Below are positions 11,471 to 23,529 of a stretch of 64,000 nt of DNA, one piece after another; position 1 is the stretch's first letter, and the number at the start of each line of letters is the position of its first letter. The notes beneath the pieces are model-generated. The model searched no databases and was not told the origin of the DNA. It saw nothing but the letters and a program-made list of their open reading frames with translations. The stretch is from Luzula sylvatica (lineage: Eukaryota; Streptophyta; Magnoliopsida; Poales; Juncaceae): NCBI GenBank assembly GCA_946800325.1, contig OX326958.1, positions 31,851,314 through 31,915,313 on the forward strand. The letters run 5' to 3'. Both the position numbers and the translations under genes were made by a program.

Positions 11471-13608
11471 ATGAATTTGTCTACTATTGGGGGTTCAAGC
11501 CATATGGAGAGAAGATTAAATCCAAATCAATCAAACAAACCCTCTTTTACTCTAAACACTTCCCTTAATCCTAATGCTGCCGAATTTGTTCCATCATCCC
11601 ACAGACCGCTTCCCGGGAATGGAAATCCTGGAACTGGAAATTCCGGAATTGGAAGTCCGAATACACCCGAATTCATTCCAGCCTCCCTGAAGTCGCCTAC
11701 CGAGAATGGAAATACCGGATTTGGAAATCCAAATGCGCCGGCATTCATCCCTTCTTTTCTCAGATCACCATCCGGGAATCGAAATCCAAATGCGCCAGAA
11801 TTCATTCCTGCCTCCCTCAGATCCCCAACCGGGAATGGGAATCTGAGAAACCAAATTCCAACAGATCTCCACGCATCCAAATCTTTCAAAGAAGAAACCC
11901 TGGATCGCTCCGATTCAAACGTGTCGAACAAATCTGATGACGAGGTTCGTCAGTACTGGAGAGTCCAGTTGCCTGATGACCTCACGCCTGACTTCAGACC
12001 TTCGCAAGAAGACGAAACGATTTCCCTTTCGAGCTTGTCAATGAATGAAACTGGAATGGAGGCTCCAGTTTTATCACCTTCAATTGCCAATAATGGAAAT
12101 CGCTCAATGTGGGGTAAACAATTTGTTAATGGGGGGAAATATAGTATGAACGGAAGAGAGGTAAATGCTTTCAATGGAGAGTCCAGTGCAAGTGATTTGC
12201 TTGGTGGAAACATGTTGAGTACTGGAGAGGAAATAAAGTTTTTATCTTTGATGTATCCTGGTTTCAGTACACAAGCACTCGCAGATATTTATCTAAAAAG
12301 TGGACATGATTTGAGCTTAACGCTCGAAATTCTCAACGAAATGGAGGTAACCAACTTTTTAAAATTCAAAATTTCAAATTTGACCTAATCTAATAAAATC
12401 TCTCAAATTTAATTTCAGAGTCGAAACATGAAATCAAAATCATTTGTTTCGCCGAATTTAATCACGCTTGATTCTCCATCGACTCCTTCGGTGAATAATA
12501 ATTTATTCAGAACTCTTTCGACGCCAATAAGAAGAAGTACTGGAGACTCTGATTTATCCTCTCCATTTAACGAAATCAATAACAATAGTAATACTCAATG
12601 GAGGTATAATAATAATAGAGGAGATGGACCGAGTCTTAATCGTATTGGATCGAGCAGAATTTATCGCAATTTATCAGGTATTAATAGTTCATTCAACGGC
12701 AACGATGATGTCACAAGCGGCAGTTTGGGTGGCGGATCCGCTTGGCTCGAAACTGGAGATAATCTCGGTACCTTATCCTCTCCAGTTAAAAAAGTTATCG
12801 TTAATATTTGTTCTTTTTTTTAAGATTTAGTTTTATTTGAACAATTGTTTTGAGATGAATAGGAAACTTGCATTTGGAATCGAAAGAGGAAATTCGAAAC
12901 CTCGCTTTACTTCGAAATGTGTGTCTTGAACAGGTAGAAAAAAGTTCAAATCATAATATGATTTTTTTGATAATTTATAAATTTTGAATTTAAATTTAAA
13001 CAGGCAAGACAAGCTTATTTATCTGGAAACGAATCATTATCCAAGGAATTGACGCTAAAAGGTCAATTATATAACATGCAAATTAAATCTGCTCAAGAGA
13101 AAGCTAAAGAAGTGAACAGGTCTTTTTTTTAATCTTTCACATTACCCCTCTAAAAGCCTCAAATATCATATTTACCCTGAAAATCATAAAATATCGCAAA
13201 TACCCACAAGGTATTGAAATAGTTTATATATGAAAAGTGATCTTTTTTGAGATATCGACCAAAATGCCCTTGAATAGGAACATGCTATTAGGAGAGATAC
13301 ACAACAGTTTCAATCAAGAAAATCAAGAACGTCCGATCGATCTGCGCGGGCTCCACGCCAGCGAGGCGATCCACGTGCTGAATTACGAACTGAACAATCG
13401 AAAACGCGCCGTCAGATCCACCGGTCGCAGACTCGAAACCACCATCTTGGTCGGCTCGGGAGGATCGGTATCGGTTGGAGGTAACTTCACCAGAGGTGGT
13501 GTTCGCACCCCGCCAAGACTCACCGGTGACGTGGAGCAGTATCTGTTCGAGCACGGGTTTCGATGCACGCAGACCCAACCCGGCGTGCTTCGTGTTGTAC
13601 TGTATTGA
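11471..13608 (+). CDS. CID7-like protein: PAM2 repeats, CUE-like, DUF1771 and Smr domains
   Basis: Five exons (11471-12346, 12419-12767, 12863-12933, 13004-13119, 13278-13608) give an uninterrupted 580-residue protein. Residues 32-42 (LNPNAAEFVPS) are a canonical PAM2 motif, which binds the MLLE domain of poly(A)-binding protein. Three more PAM2-like copies follow at about 62-71, 86-95 and 105-114. A CUE-like helical segment lies at about 250-295. DUF1771 is at about 405-473, with LEQARQAYLSGNESLSKEL. A C-terminal Smr domain at 490-580 carries DLRGLH (492-497) and ends GVLRVVLY. This order matches plant CTC-interacting-domain proteins of the CID5-CID7 group, cytoplasmic partners of poly(A)-binding protein. 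Smr domains can be endonucleases or nucleic-acid binders; activity here is unproven. The extra PAM2 copies are unusual. Confidence 0.92.
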
Positions 13609-14323
13609 ATTAATGAATGATTATTTATATACATACATGTTTAGGTGTTTTTTATGGAAGAAAAAGACGAAAAAATGTAGAATGGCATGGTTGTAATTTT
13701 TTGTTTTTTATTTTTGTAAATGGAGGAGAAAGTAGGAGAGATGATACGAGTGAGCTTTCTCGCACAAACAGGTTAACGTAGTTTTTATTATATTTTTTAT
13801 TTTTTGTTTTTGTAATTTTTTTTTGGGGGAGTCGCGTTTTGTAAGATATTTCGCGGAGTTCCGCTACATTTTGTTACCTTGTAGTCCAGTCTATTTGTTC
13901 ATCCTTCTGTTTATGATTTTGTTATTCATGATATTTTTATTTATTTCTTAGCAAGATAAATATATCTTAGTATAAAGTAGTATTTCCCAGTTAATGCTGG
14001 CGTACATAATATTTTGAGGCTTTGTAAATTGTAATTGTATGGATCAACATTATAAATGAAATGAAATAAATTGTGCATATAACTCAATATTGTTTGAGAA
14101 TACGACATTGACCAAATATATCTTCCAATCTATGCGATATATTTTTGCATTTGTAATGTATTTTTGTAGTATAAAATATACTCATACATTATCCAATACA
14201 ACTCGTACTTCTCGTACATATGTCTAATATACATTTTTGAATGTTAATATGTATCTCTGAACACATCCATTATCCAATACAACTCGTACTTCTCCATATG
14301 TGTTCACGTATCATCATTGTTTG
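13609..14323. other. 3' untranslated and intergenic sequence
   Basis: T-rich sequence after the CID7-like stop, probably its 3' untranslated region. A perfect 27-bp direct repeat occurs at 14187-14213 and 14268-14294. No gene was seen. Confidence 0.5.
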
Positions 14324-14900
14324 ATTTGAGGGATTTAGGTGGAGATGTATTTCAAAATACGGAATAAGCTCGAAATCCTTTGTTTGATTTGGTGTATTTG
14401 AGGGTGGATGGTGAAATACACCAAAAAATTTGGTATTCCAAAATACATGGATAAGCTATATCCATGTATTTCATTATAAAATTATTTTTCCAAAATATAT
14501 AAATAAATAATGATAAATATTATCTTATATTATATTATAAAATAATAATATAATATTACATACGATTATACAATGTAATATTATTTAATATAATATAATA
14601 TAATATAATATATTATAAAAATAATATAATATAAAATAATACAATGTAATATAAAACAATATTATATAATAATATAATATAATATATATAAAATAATAAA
14701 AAAATATAATCATATGTATTATATGAATATAATATTATATAATTTAAATATTATATTATATATATATTAGAGTATAATATAATATAATATAGTATAATAC
14801 AATATCATATAATATAATATAATAATAATACAATATAATATAAGTAATAATAGTAATAATAGTAATAATAATATAATATAATACAATATGATATAATATG

Positions 14901-14957
<57 letters not shown>

Positions 14958-15757
14958 TAATAATATATTAAAGTATAATATAATATATATAAAATAATAA
15001 AAAAATATAATCATATGTATTATATGAATATAATATTATATATTATATATATATTAAAGTATAATATAATATAATATAGTATAATACAATATTATATAAT
15101 ATAATATAATAATAATACAATACAATATAATTAATAATAGTAATAATAGTAATAATAATATAATATAATACAATATGATATAATATGATAATAATAATAA
15201 TAATAATAATAATATATATATATATATAAAATAATAAAAAAATATAATCATATGTATTATATTAATATAATATTATATAATTTAAATATTATAATATATA
15301 TATATTAGAGTATAATATAATATAATATAGTATAATACAATATCATATAATATAATATAATATAATATAATAATAATACAATATAATATAATTAATAATA
15401 GTAATAATAGTAATAATAATATAATATAATACAATATGATAATAATACTAATAATAATAATAGAATATAATATAATATAATATACTTTACAACAAAATAT
15501 AATATAAAATAATATCATATAAAACAAAATAATATTATATAATATAAATATAAAACAATATAATATAAAATAATATAAATAGTATAATATCATATAATAT
15601 CAAATACATAGATACCAAATACAACAAATCAAACAAAGGATTTGATATACATGGATTACCAAATACAACAAATCAAACAACTCACATGGATTATCAAATA
15701 CATGGATAGTAAAATACATGTATTTCACATATCCATGTACATCAAAATCCCTCAAAT
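14324..15757. mobile_element. Fold-back (MITE-like) element expanded by AT-rich tandem repeats
   Basis: ATTTGAGGGATTT at 14324-14336 is matched by its exact reverse complement at 15745-15757. Inside these ends, both flanks carry further inverted blocks such as CATGGAT and CAAATCAAACAA. The middle (about 14480-15600) is almost pure A/T: TAA, TAATA and ATA microsatellites arranged as about three copies of a 240-300-bp unit, marked by ATAATCATATGTATTATAT near 14705, 15008 and 15244. No transposase is present. The target duplication is unclear, so the element class is not fixed. Confidence 0.55.
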
Positions 15758-16280
15758 ATAAAAAGTATGTGTAATCTTGAGTGTCATTATATCTTTGTTA
15801 AATATTAGAAATAGTTTGTCTCTATCTTTTAATGTACATCGATCATAGCAAAATTACTAGGGAAGATTTACATATGTACCCCTAAAAAATCGAGAATATC
15901 ATATTTACCCTTCCAAAAACAAAAAACAAAAATTAGATATTTATCTTCTAAGAAATAACAATATCAATTGTTTTTGAAAAATAATAACGATATCGATCAT
16001 ATAGTGCGAATTTCATGGTGGTGGCCAATTTCTAATAATATAGGAGCATGGTTGCAAAATTACGAGCTCTGGTATGCGGAAGGGAAAGGTTGCTTTTAGG
16101 GGTTTTGTGAACCAATACGTGGACTGTAGGGACTGAATTGTAATGTTACATTTATACAAGGGCTTTATCGCAAAATTCGCAGTAACGCACCACATCGCTT
16201 AAATTTCGGAACACCAATTATTTGCTCAGGACTGTACAGTGATATGATGCAAGAAAATACTAATTTTCTTCTTTTCTCTT
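15758..16280. other. Intergenic, no gene seen
   Basis: Short open frames only. Nothing recognisable on either strand. Confidence 0.45.
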
Positions 16281-16441
16281 TTTCTAATTTTGGGCATGAC
16301 TTGTATTCGATAGAAATAAGTAAACTTTGACAATTTTATATTTCTAATTTTGGGCATGACTTGTATTCGATAGAAATAAGTAAACTTTGACAATTTTATA
16401 TTTCTAATTTTGGGCATGACTTGTATTCGATAGAAATAAGT
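16281..16441. repeat. Tandem repeat, 60-bp unit, 2.7 copies
   Basis: Copies start at 16281, 16341 and 16401. The first two units match almost base for base and the third is truncated. The repeated peptide in the minus frame is a by-product of the duplication. Confidence 0.95.
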
Positions 16442-17080
16442 GAGAGAATCAAGTTTGTTCAAAAGATAGAACATACATTATTGGATGCATCATGGATATA
16501 TACAAAATGACAAATCTTTATAATGACAAAACAAATTACATGTGCTCTCGAAGCGTGTCTATAAACGAACTCGACGCTGCATATATAAAAATAATGAGAA
16601 TAATTGACATGCATCTCTTGGCAGTAAGGAGCTCGTGGTTTATGGAAATGTGTCCCTTTAAATATTTGAAATTACGTTTTAGTCCTTTTGTATATTATAA
16701 TTTGGTCCCTGATTTTTCTGTTATTTTGTATTTCTATTTCTTTTTTTACCTCGTACTTGTGTAATTGCTCCACTATACCAGATTGAGTCTACAAAAAAAA
16801 TAAATTATTCTTTTGTCATCGTTTTACAAATAAGCACCTGAAAAAGTTACAAATTACCTTAATATGGTAAGTAGTGGGGCGACGAATCCCCGAAGCAAGT
16901 CGCTAACTCGCAAACTGCAATTCGTTGTCTCGTCCTTTACAAAGCGAAGAGAGAGTTTGACTCGCACCACTGACAAACAGAAAGACAAACTAAAAATCAT
17001 CAAAATTAATCTTAAAAAAATTGAAAAGCAAAAAAAAATGAAAACTTACAATTATGGCTTTCCAAATTTCATAATTCCAC
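16442..17080. other. Intergenic, no gene seen
   Basis: AT-rich, with chance open frames rich in Lys or Phe. No family motif was recognised. Confidence 0.45.
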
Positions 17081-17084
17081 TATT

Positions 17085-17960
17085 GGAAGGAGTCGAAATC
17101 GACACGGCCCTTGTGTGACTTCCATGCAGCAATTCTCTACTGGCATTTTTCAAAACCGATTTGAATATTCTCAAAAGCAGCTGAAATTAATATTTTTTAT
17201 TTTACAATTAAGTTCACGTATTATGCAAAAATTGTGAAAAGAGATGCGTACCAAATTTGGTAATTCTTAAAATGAACTAAATGAGATGCGTACCAATAAA
17301 ATCAAGTCCAGCCGGTTCGAGTCTTTTGAACTATCCTGGAAAAAAGAAGTATTTTCAGAATAACAAATGTGAATCACGATGCACGAATCTGAATGCAACA
17401 AAATCAAAGATTAAAACACCAAGAAAAAATTAAGCAAAATTTTACCAAGAGGGGCCACTTGGAAAAAGAGAGCCTGAAATCTGGCAATAAAGTATCTTAA
17501 TTAGGCGTGCCGAGAATCCTATAATTTATACAACACAAAATCATAAAAAAGTTATATTTACATTTACACAAATAAGGGTTAAATTAAACGAAATACAATT
17601 TGAAGAAACTGAAAGAAGAAGAAAATACTGACCAAGTATCAATTGGGGTCGAATATACCTTCGAGCCGAGCAATATTTCTGGCGACATATACCACAGACT
17701 GTAACCACCTGTACAAAATGGAAATTTCTTTATTTTGTTCAAATTCAAATAATCAGGGGTAAAAATGTAATATTTACTCCATGATGAGTGAAGACTCTGA
17801 CACGGATGGCGAAAGCCATAACAAGGCCGAAATCGTCGAGCTCGAGACATTTATTACGCTTATTAAGGAGTATATTTTGCGGCTTTAAATCTCAGTGAAG
17901 GACCTGTGTGAAGAATTATCGCAACAAGCTCCTGAACAGAACCGAATAAGAGTTTGCAAA
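17085..17960 (-). pseudogene. Decayed CDKA-type cyclin-dependent kinase copy, intron-containing
   Basis: Conserved kinase blocks appear in the right order on the minus strand. VLH*DLKPQNILLN (about 17900-17860) is the catalytic HRD loop with a stop in place of Arg. [12 protein letters not shown] (17841-17806) holds the DFG motif, followed by [26 protein letters not shown] (about 17687-17630) is the activation-segment end and subdomain IX. ILGTPN*DTLLPDF (about 17517-17477) is followed by LSFSKW, and LEPAGLDF lies near 17300. Splice-like boundaries survive (for example 17708 and 17629, 17518 and 17446), so this is a duplicated genomic copy and not a processed one. Stops, a frameshift in the WYRAPE block and the missing N-lobe show it is dead. 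The blocks fit CDKA better than CDKB. Confidence 0.85.
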
Positions 17961-18012
17961 ACTGGTCTTCATTTTTTTCAATCGAGCAAATATGCCAGGT
18001 ATTGATGTAGAT

Positions 18013-18017
<5 letters not shown>

Positions 18018-18052
<35 letters not shown>

Positions 18053-18308
18053 AGAAATAAGAAAAGTAGAAGTAGAAGTGAAGAAATCAATTACTCAATC
18101 AATCTAAAACAACATGTCTAAATAAATAGGCTATAAGAGAAGTTTCCAGATCTTCTCCAACGGTCATTTTGAAAATTCGAACGTTGAGAATCCGAACGTT
18201 GGGATTGCGGAGCTGGATCTAGATCCTCTGACCGTTAGACGCATATGTTATCTCCTCTATATAATCAAGCCCCTTCATTCTCTCTCGTCAATTGCCATTT
18301 TCAGATCT

Positions 18309-18344
<36 letters not shown>
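18018..18344. repeat. Two (GA)n microsatellites
   Basis: GA repeats lie at about 18018-18048 and 18313-18344, flanking the AACGG-motif region. The Ser/Leu and Arg/Glu frames across them are artefacts. Confidence 0.9.
18160..18237. promoter_or_regulatory. Cluster of AACGG (MSA-like) motifs
   Basis: AACGG at 18160-18164, two GAACGTTG motifs (about 18180 and 18195) and an inverted copy (CCGTT, 18233-18237) lie within 80 bases. They sit upstream of a possible plus-strand transcript and 200 bases beyond the 5' end of the CDK remnant. AACGG clusters drive G2/M expression in plants through three-repeat MYB factors. That role here is inference. Confidence 0.35.
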
Positions 18345-18349
<5 letters not shown>

Positions 18350-19221
18350 GAAACTTACATCAGAACGCTTCCTCTCCAGTCGCGTCATAGTCTGTATCGA
18401 TTTATCGAAGAAGCTCCGGCAATGGAGAATGATTACCCTCCTGCGACAATGGAGAGTCACTATCCCAAAGATGGTTTAACGGCAGAGAGACAACAACAGC
18501 GATTCTGACCGCCAAACAGAAAACAAGCAGGTATAGGTAGTTTTCTTCTTTAATTTCGTCTGTTTTTTATGTCTGTTTTTGGTTTCTCCTTTCTACCATG
18601 AGCTTGGCATGCGTGGCCTTTCCTGCAACAATGGTTTTTTATGATTTTCTTTGTCGCTTATTAGTTAGTAATTCATTGATTTTCATCGTTATACCATTTT
18701 CCTCTTATTTGCACTAGAATCTCTTTGATATTTGGTTATACCATCGTTAGATATTTGGTTAATGTCTGTCCTGCTAAAATTTCTTTGATTAAATGCTTTT
18801 ATTACAAGATGTGCTAATTTGTTTTTACTCTATTTGTTAATCATATGTTCTAAGATAAATTTGACAAAAAAAGGTATACTTGTCCAGACATTTTTGTCAT
18901 TTTCTTGGTGCTAAGTAGTATATTTATGGTGCAAATACTTGGCATTTTTTTCATTCTGAGCGTGGCTTTTTCCTCATGATATTTGGCCTTTACATAATTG
19001 TGTCATTTTCCTTCTAATTTGCGTGAGACATGTTTACATTTTATCATAAATGTGCTAACTTCATTTTACTCCATTTTTTAATTAGGCGGTCTCAAAGAAA
19101 TTTGGCAAGAAATGTGAACCGGAGAAACATCATGAAGGCCAAAAGTGAAACACATACTCGCATATTGCACACTTGTGCAAAACTGCAAATCTAACAGCAC
19201 TTGTGAATGTAATGTGTGTGT

Positions 19222-19235
<14 letters not shown>
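18240..19235 (+). other. Unassigned transcript-like locus B
   Basis: The sequence has a TATA-like stretch (CTATATAATC, about 18256), a GA-rich leader and a possible donor after 18530 (GCAG|GTATAG). No coding family is recognised in the following kilobase. It resembles locus A at 1.0-2.3 kb in layout. It may be a non-coding transcript or a gene remnant. Confidence 0.25.
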
Positions 19236-19252
<17 letters not shown>

Positions 19253-19645
19253 GGGGGGGGGGGTTGTTTAGGGTTTAGAGAGAGTCGGAAGGGGGTCCGG
19301 CCCAAAAAACGGTCGGGCCTTGGGGGTCCGGCCCAAAAAAAAGGGCCGGGCCTCGGGGGGAGGGGTGCGGCCCAAAAAGAGGGCCGGGCCTCGGAGGGTT
19401 CCGGCCCAAAAAGGAGGCCGGGCCTCGGGGGGGGGGGGTTGGGTCCGGCCCAAAAAGGGGGTCGGGCCTCGGGGGGTCGGGCCCAAAAAGGGGGCCGGGC
19501 CTCTCGTGGGGGGGGGGGGGGGGGGGTCGGGCCCAAAATGGGGGCCGGGCCTCTCGGGGGGGGGGAGGCCCAAAAAGGGGGCGGGACCTCGGGGGAGGCC
19601 CAAAAAGGGGGCGGGACCTCGGGGGAGGCCCAAAAAGGGGCCCAA
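19236..19645. repeat. Poly-G run and G-rich GGCCCA minisatellite
   Basis: A 28-base G run (19236-19263) follows a GT microsatellite. It leads into about eleven degenerate copies of a 30-47-bp unit built on GGCCCAAAAAGGGGG and CCGGGCCTCGGGG. The last copies (about 19566, 19596, 19626) are almost identical at 30 bp. The block is extremely GC-rich in an AT-rich window. It creates long Gly/Arg- and Pro-rich frames in several phases on both strands, which argues that none is a real gene. Confidence 0.9.
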
Positions 19646-19679
19646 AAATAAATCCTAAAAACATGTAAATTAAATGTTA

Positions 19680-21174
<1,495 letters not shown>

Positions 21175-22370
21175 TTATATATCATAATTTATGATTTGAG
21201 ATCTTAGTTTAACTATTTTAGTGTATGGTTTGACATTTTATGAAAGTATCAAATAATAAATTGAGATGTTAATTTTAAGGTGGTAAACCTCCACGTTAGC
21301 AAACCTTGTAGGAGAGAGTTTGGGGGTATGTTCAACAATGCGCAACTCTAATTTATCTCCATTATGTTAATATTTTTCTTTGAATTATATTAATCCTTTA
21401 AATAATTAAGTAAATAAATACATTGCCTAGCATAACTATACCTTCTTTTGTTTTCCTCTCCGCTACAATTTTTCCTTCAATTTTAAGATCTCGTGTTCTC
21501 GTAATTATCCTTTTTCATTTTTACCAAGAAAATAAAACTAAATTATCGATTATTTTAGGGTTTAGTACTTTAGTTGGCGTACGACGAACCTAGCAATGAT
21601 ATTCGTCTATATCCTTAATGTATGAAACTGAACACATAAATTTTTACAAACAAATTTTATCCATTAAGAACCAACGGCTAATTAATAATTGAAATTTTTG
21701 TCACGTATCATAATTTAACGGTTGAAATAATTTTAATGTCGTGATACAAAAAAATTGATGAAGAAGAAGGATTTGGCTAAATTATAGCGATAATATTGAA
21801 GCTAATATAACATAACTAATTTCTTATTTTAATTTTTATAAAGTACAGGGAGTAATGTTGAATCTTGAATTTATCATCTCGAGCTTATGAATTAACCCTC
21901 TATGCAAATACAATTAAGGTAATAATAACAAAATAGGTGGCATCAATAAATACATTTGAAGATAAAATATTTAGTACAAAAGATATGTGCTATGTACTTT
22001 CTTAAACAGAACAAGGTACAAGGGGAAAAATTAATCACGAAAGCGTTTTCATTTAATTAATCATGTTAAAAGAGAACAATAAATAAAAAAAAGTTCTCTA
22101 TCTAGGTGTTTGAGTGTATAACATTATTAATATCTAGATTTTCACTGTATATCATCATAAATTTTGCTTCCTATAATGACATATGAACAAAATTGAAAAT
22201 TTCAAGTAAAAACAATTACCAGAATTAAGCTCGAAATGCATTACTGCGACTTTAATTGAAATTATGAAAAACAATGTTTCTCTTATTACTAAAGAAATTA
22301 AAAACAGAATCCACCACTACGAATCATACGGTGAGATTGTACCCGTCCACCCACCTCCTACACACGCAAC
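21175..22370. other. Intergenic 3' side of the MADS gene, no gene seen
   Basis: AT-rich, no coding exon recognised. A segment around 21640-21760 (GTCACGTATCATAATTTAACGG) resembles one at about 29375-29420 and may belong to a shared low-copy repeat. Confidence 0.45.
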
Positions 22371-22375
22371 ACACG

Positions 22376-23279
22376 TCACTGCTGATTAAACCCGAAAAAA
22401 TTATGCTGAAATCCGAATCCACTACTACGAAGCAAAGGGTGGTGGTACGGATTCATCAAATGATCGAAGGTACCAACCTCCGGCTTGACCGGTGGTACAC
22501 TAAAAGAAGGACCATCTTGTTTCGCCGGCAACGGCATGGTAAAAGATGGCATTTGCATTTGCTGCATTTGATGCATTTGTTGCATTTGCGTTTGCTTCTT
22601 CGCAAATTCTTCATGCATGAGATGATTACACTTCGTCTCTACATCACCTCGAAGCTTCACCAGCGCCTCTTTGTAAGCCTCTAATTCTTCCATATTCATA
22701 TCTTCGGGCCCGTCCACAATTGCCTTGTGGTAGCCACCTTCTTTCTCCTTCTCGATAATGGCTGCCTCGATTTTCTCTCTGCGCTTTCGCTCAGTCTCTA
22801 GCATCGCGTTCAGTTCTGTGCACTGACGACTCAGTTCTCTTATCGCGGGGGAGCTTTTCGCTCCTCGCGCATTTGTGCCTTCATTTTGCAGGTTCTTGTA
22901 ACCAACTAGACCTAATCAATAAAGTATACCATACATCAAAAAAGAAGAAAATAAATCAAATCTTATTTTTGAGATATATGTAAGCACTTTGTAGATATAT
23001 ATATATACCGTGTTGGTTGTTAATGGAAGAAGGAGCTTCGGTCGAGGGGAAGAGAAATCGATCTGCGACAGCATCAACAGAAGGGTGGCCAAAGGAGAAG
23101 GCCTTGCCGGCAGGAGAGAAGATTACGATGCAAATCTCGGCACCACATAGAGTCGACAACTCGCTGGCCTTCTTGAACAAACCGTTGCGTCTCTTCGAAA
23201 AACAAACTTGTCTAGCTTCTTCGTTCTCGATCTTTTTTATTTCGATCTTTTGTCTACCCATACTCACCTTCTTCTTCAT
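22376..23279 (-). CDS. Type I (M-alpha) MADS-box transcription factor, AGL61/AGL62-like
   Basis: Two exons (23279-23009 and 22911-22376) joined by a 97-bp GT-AG intron give 268 residues. The MADS domain (about residues 7-66) reads [20 protein letters not shown], then [20 protein letters not shown], and ends [15 protein letters not shown]. The [10 protein letters not shown] extension is diagnostic of the M-alpha AGL62 group. A basic MKKKVS extension before MGRQ is typical of the group, so the upstream ATG is preferred; the alternative start is 23261. A coiled-coil-like Glu/Lys-rich region follows (about 115-195), then a Gln/Met-rich tail with [13 protein letters not shown]. No K-box is present, as expected for type I. 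Such factors act as nuclear heterodimers, often in female gametophyte or endosperm; expression here is not shown by sequence. Confidence 0.92.
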
Positions 23280-23362
23280 TTTGGATATTTGTTTGTTTGT
23301 CTCTTGTTGTTCTTTTGATGGTTTAGGGTTTGGTTGTGAAGAATGGGAGAGAAAAGGGGTGC

Positions 23363-23371
23363 GTTTATATA
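23363..23371 (-). promoter_or_regulatory. Probable TATA box of the MADS gene
   Basis: The minus strand reads TATATAAAC about 85-100 bases upstream of the two candidate ATGs. The spacing allows a 50-70-base leader. Confidence 0.5.
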
Positions 23372-23529
23372 GATGGAGAGAATTTATAATTTATGGATAG
23401 CTTTTAGTGGCATTTAGTAGCATATAATTATTGTGCAAGGAAGGTAAATTCTGGCAGTTAATCCAGCAAGAATTAAATTATCAAATGTATAAATCCAGTC
23501 TTGAACACATTAAGGACAATGAATTTTAT

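Noticed and set aside
14805..15593. Tyr/Ile-rich frames of 65-103 codons on the minus strand
   Set aside because: Translations of TAA and TA microsatellites.
17584..17850. A single-exon protein of 88 residues starting [10 protein letters not shown]
   Set aside because: It is an out-of-frame read-through of two CDK pseudogene exons and their intron.
19078..19664. Long Pro-rich and Gly/Arg-rich open frames on both strands
   Set aside because: They arise from the GGCCCA minisatellite and poly-G tract in several phases at once, with no splice, start context or family support.
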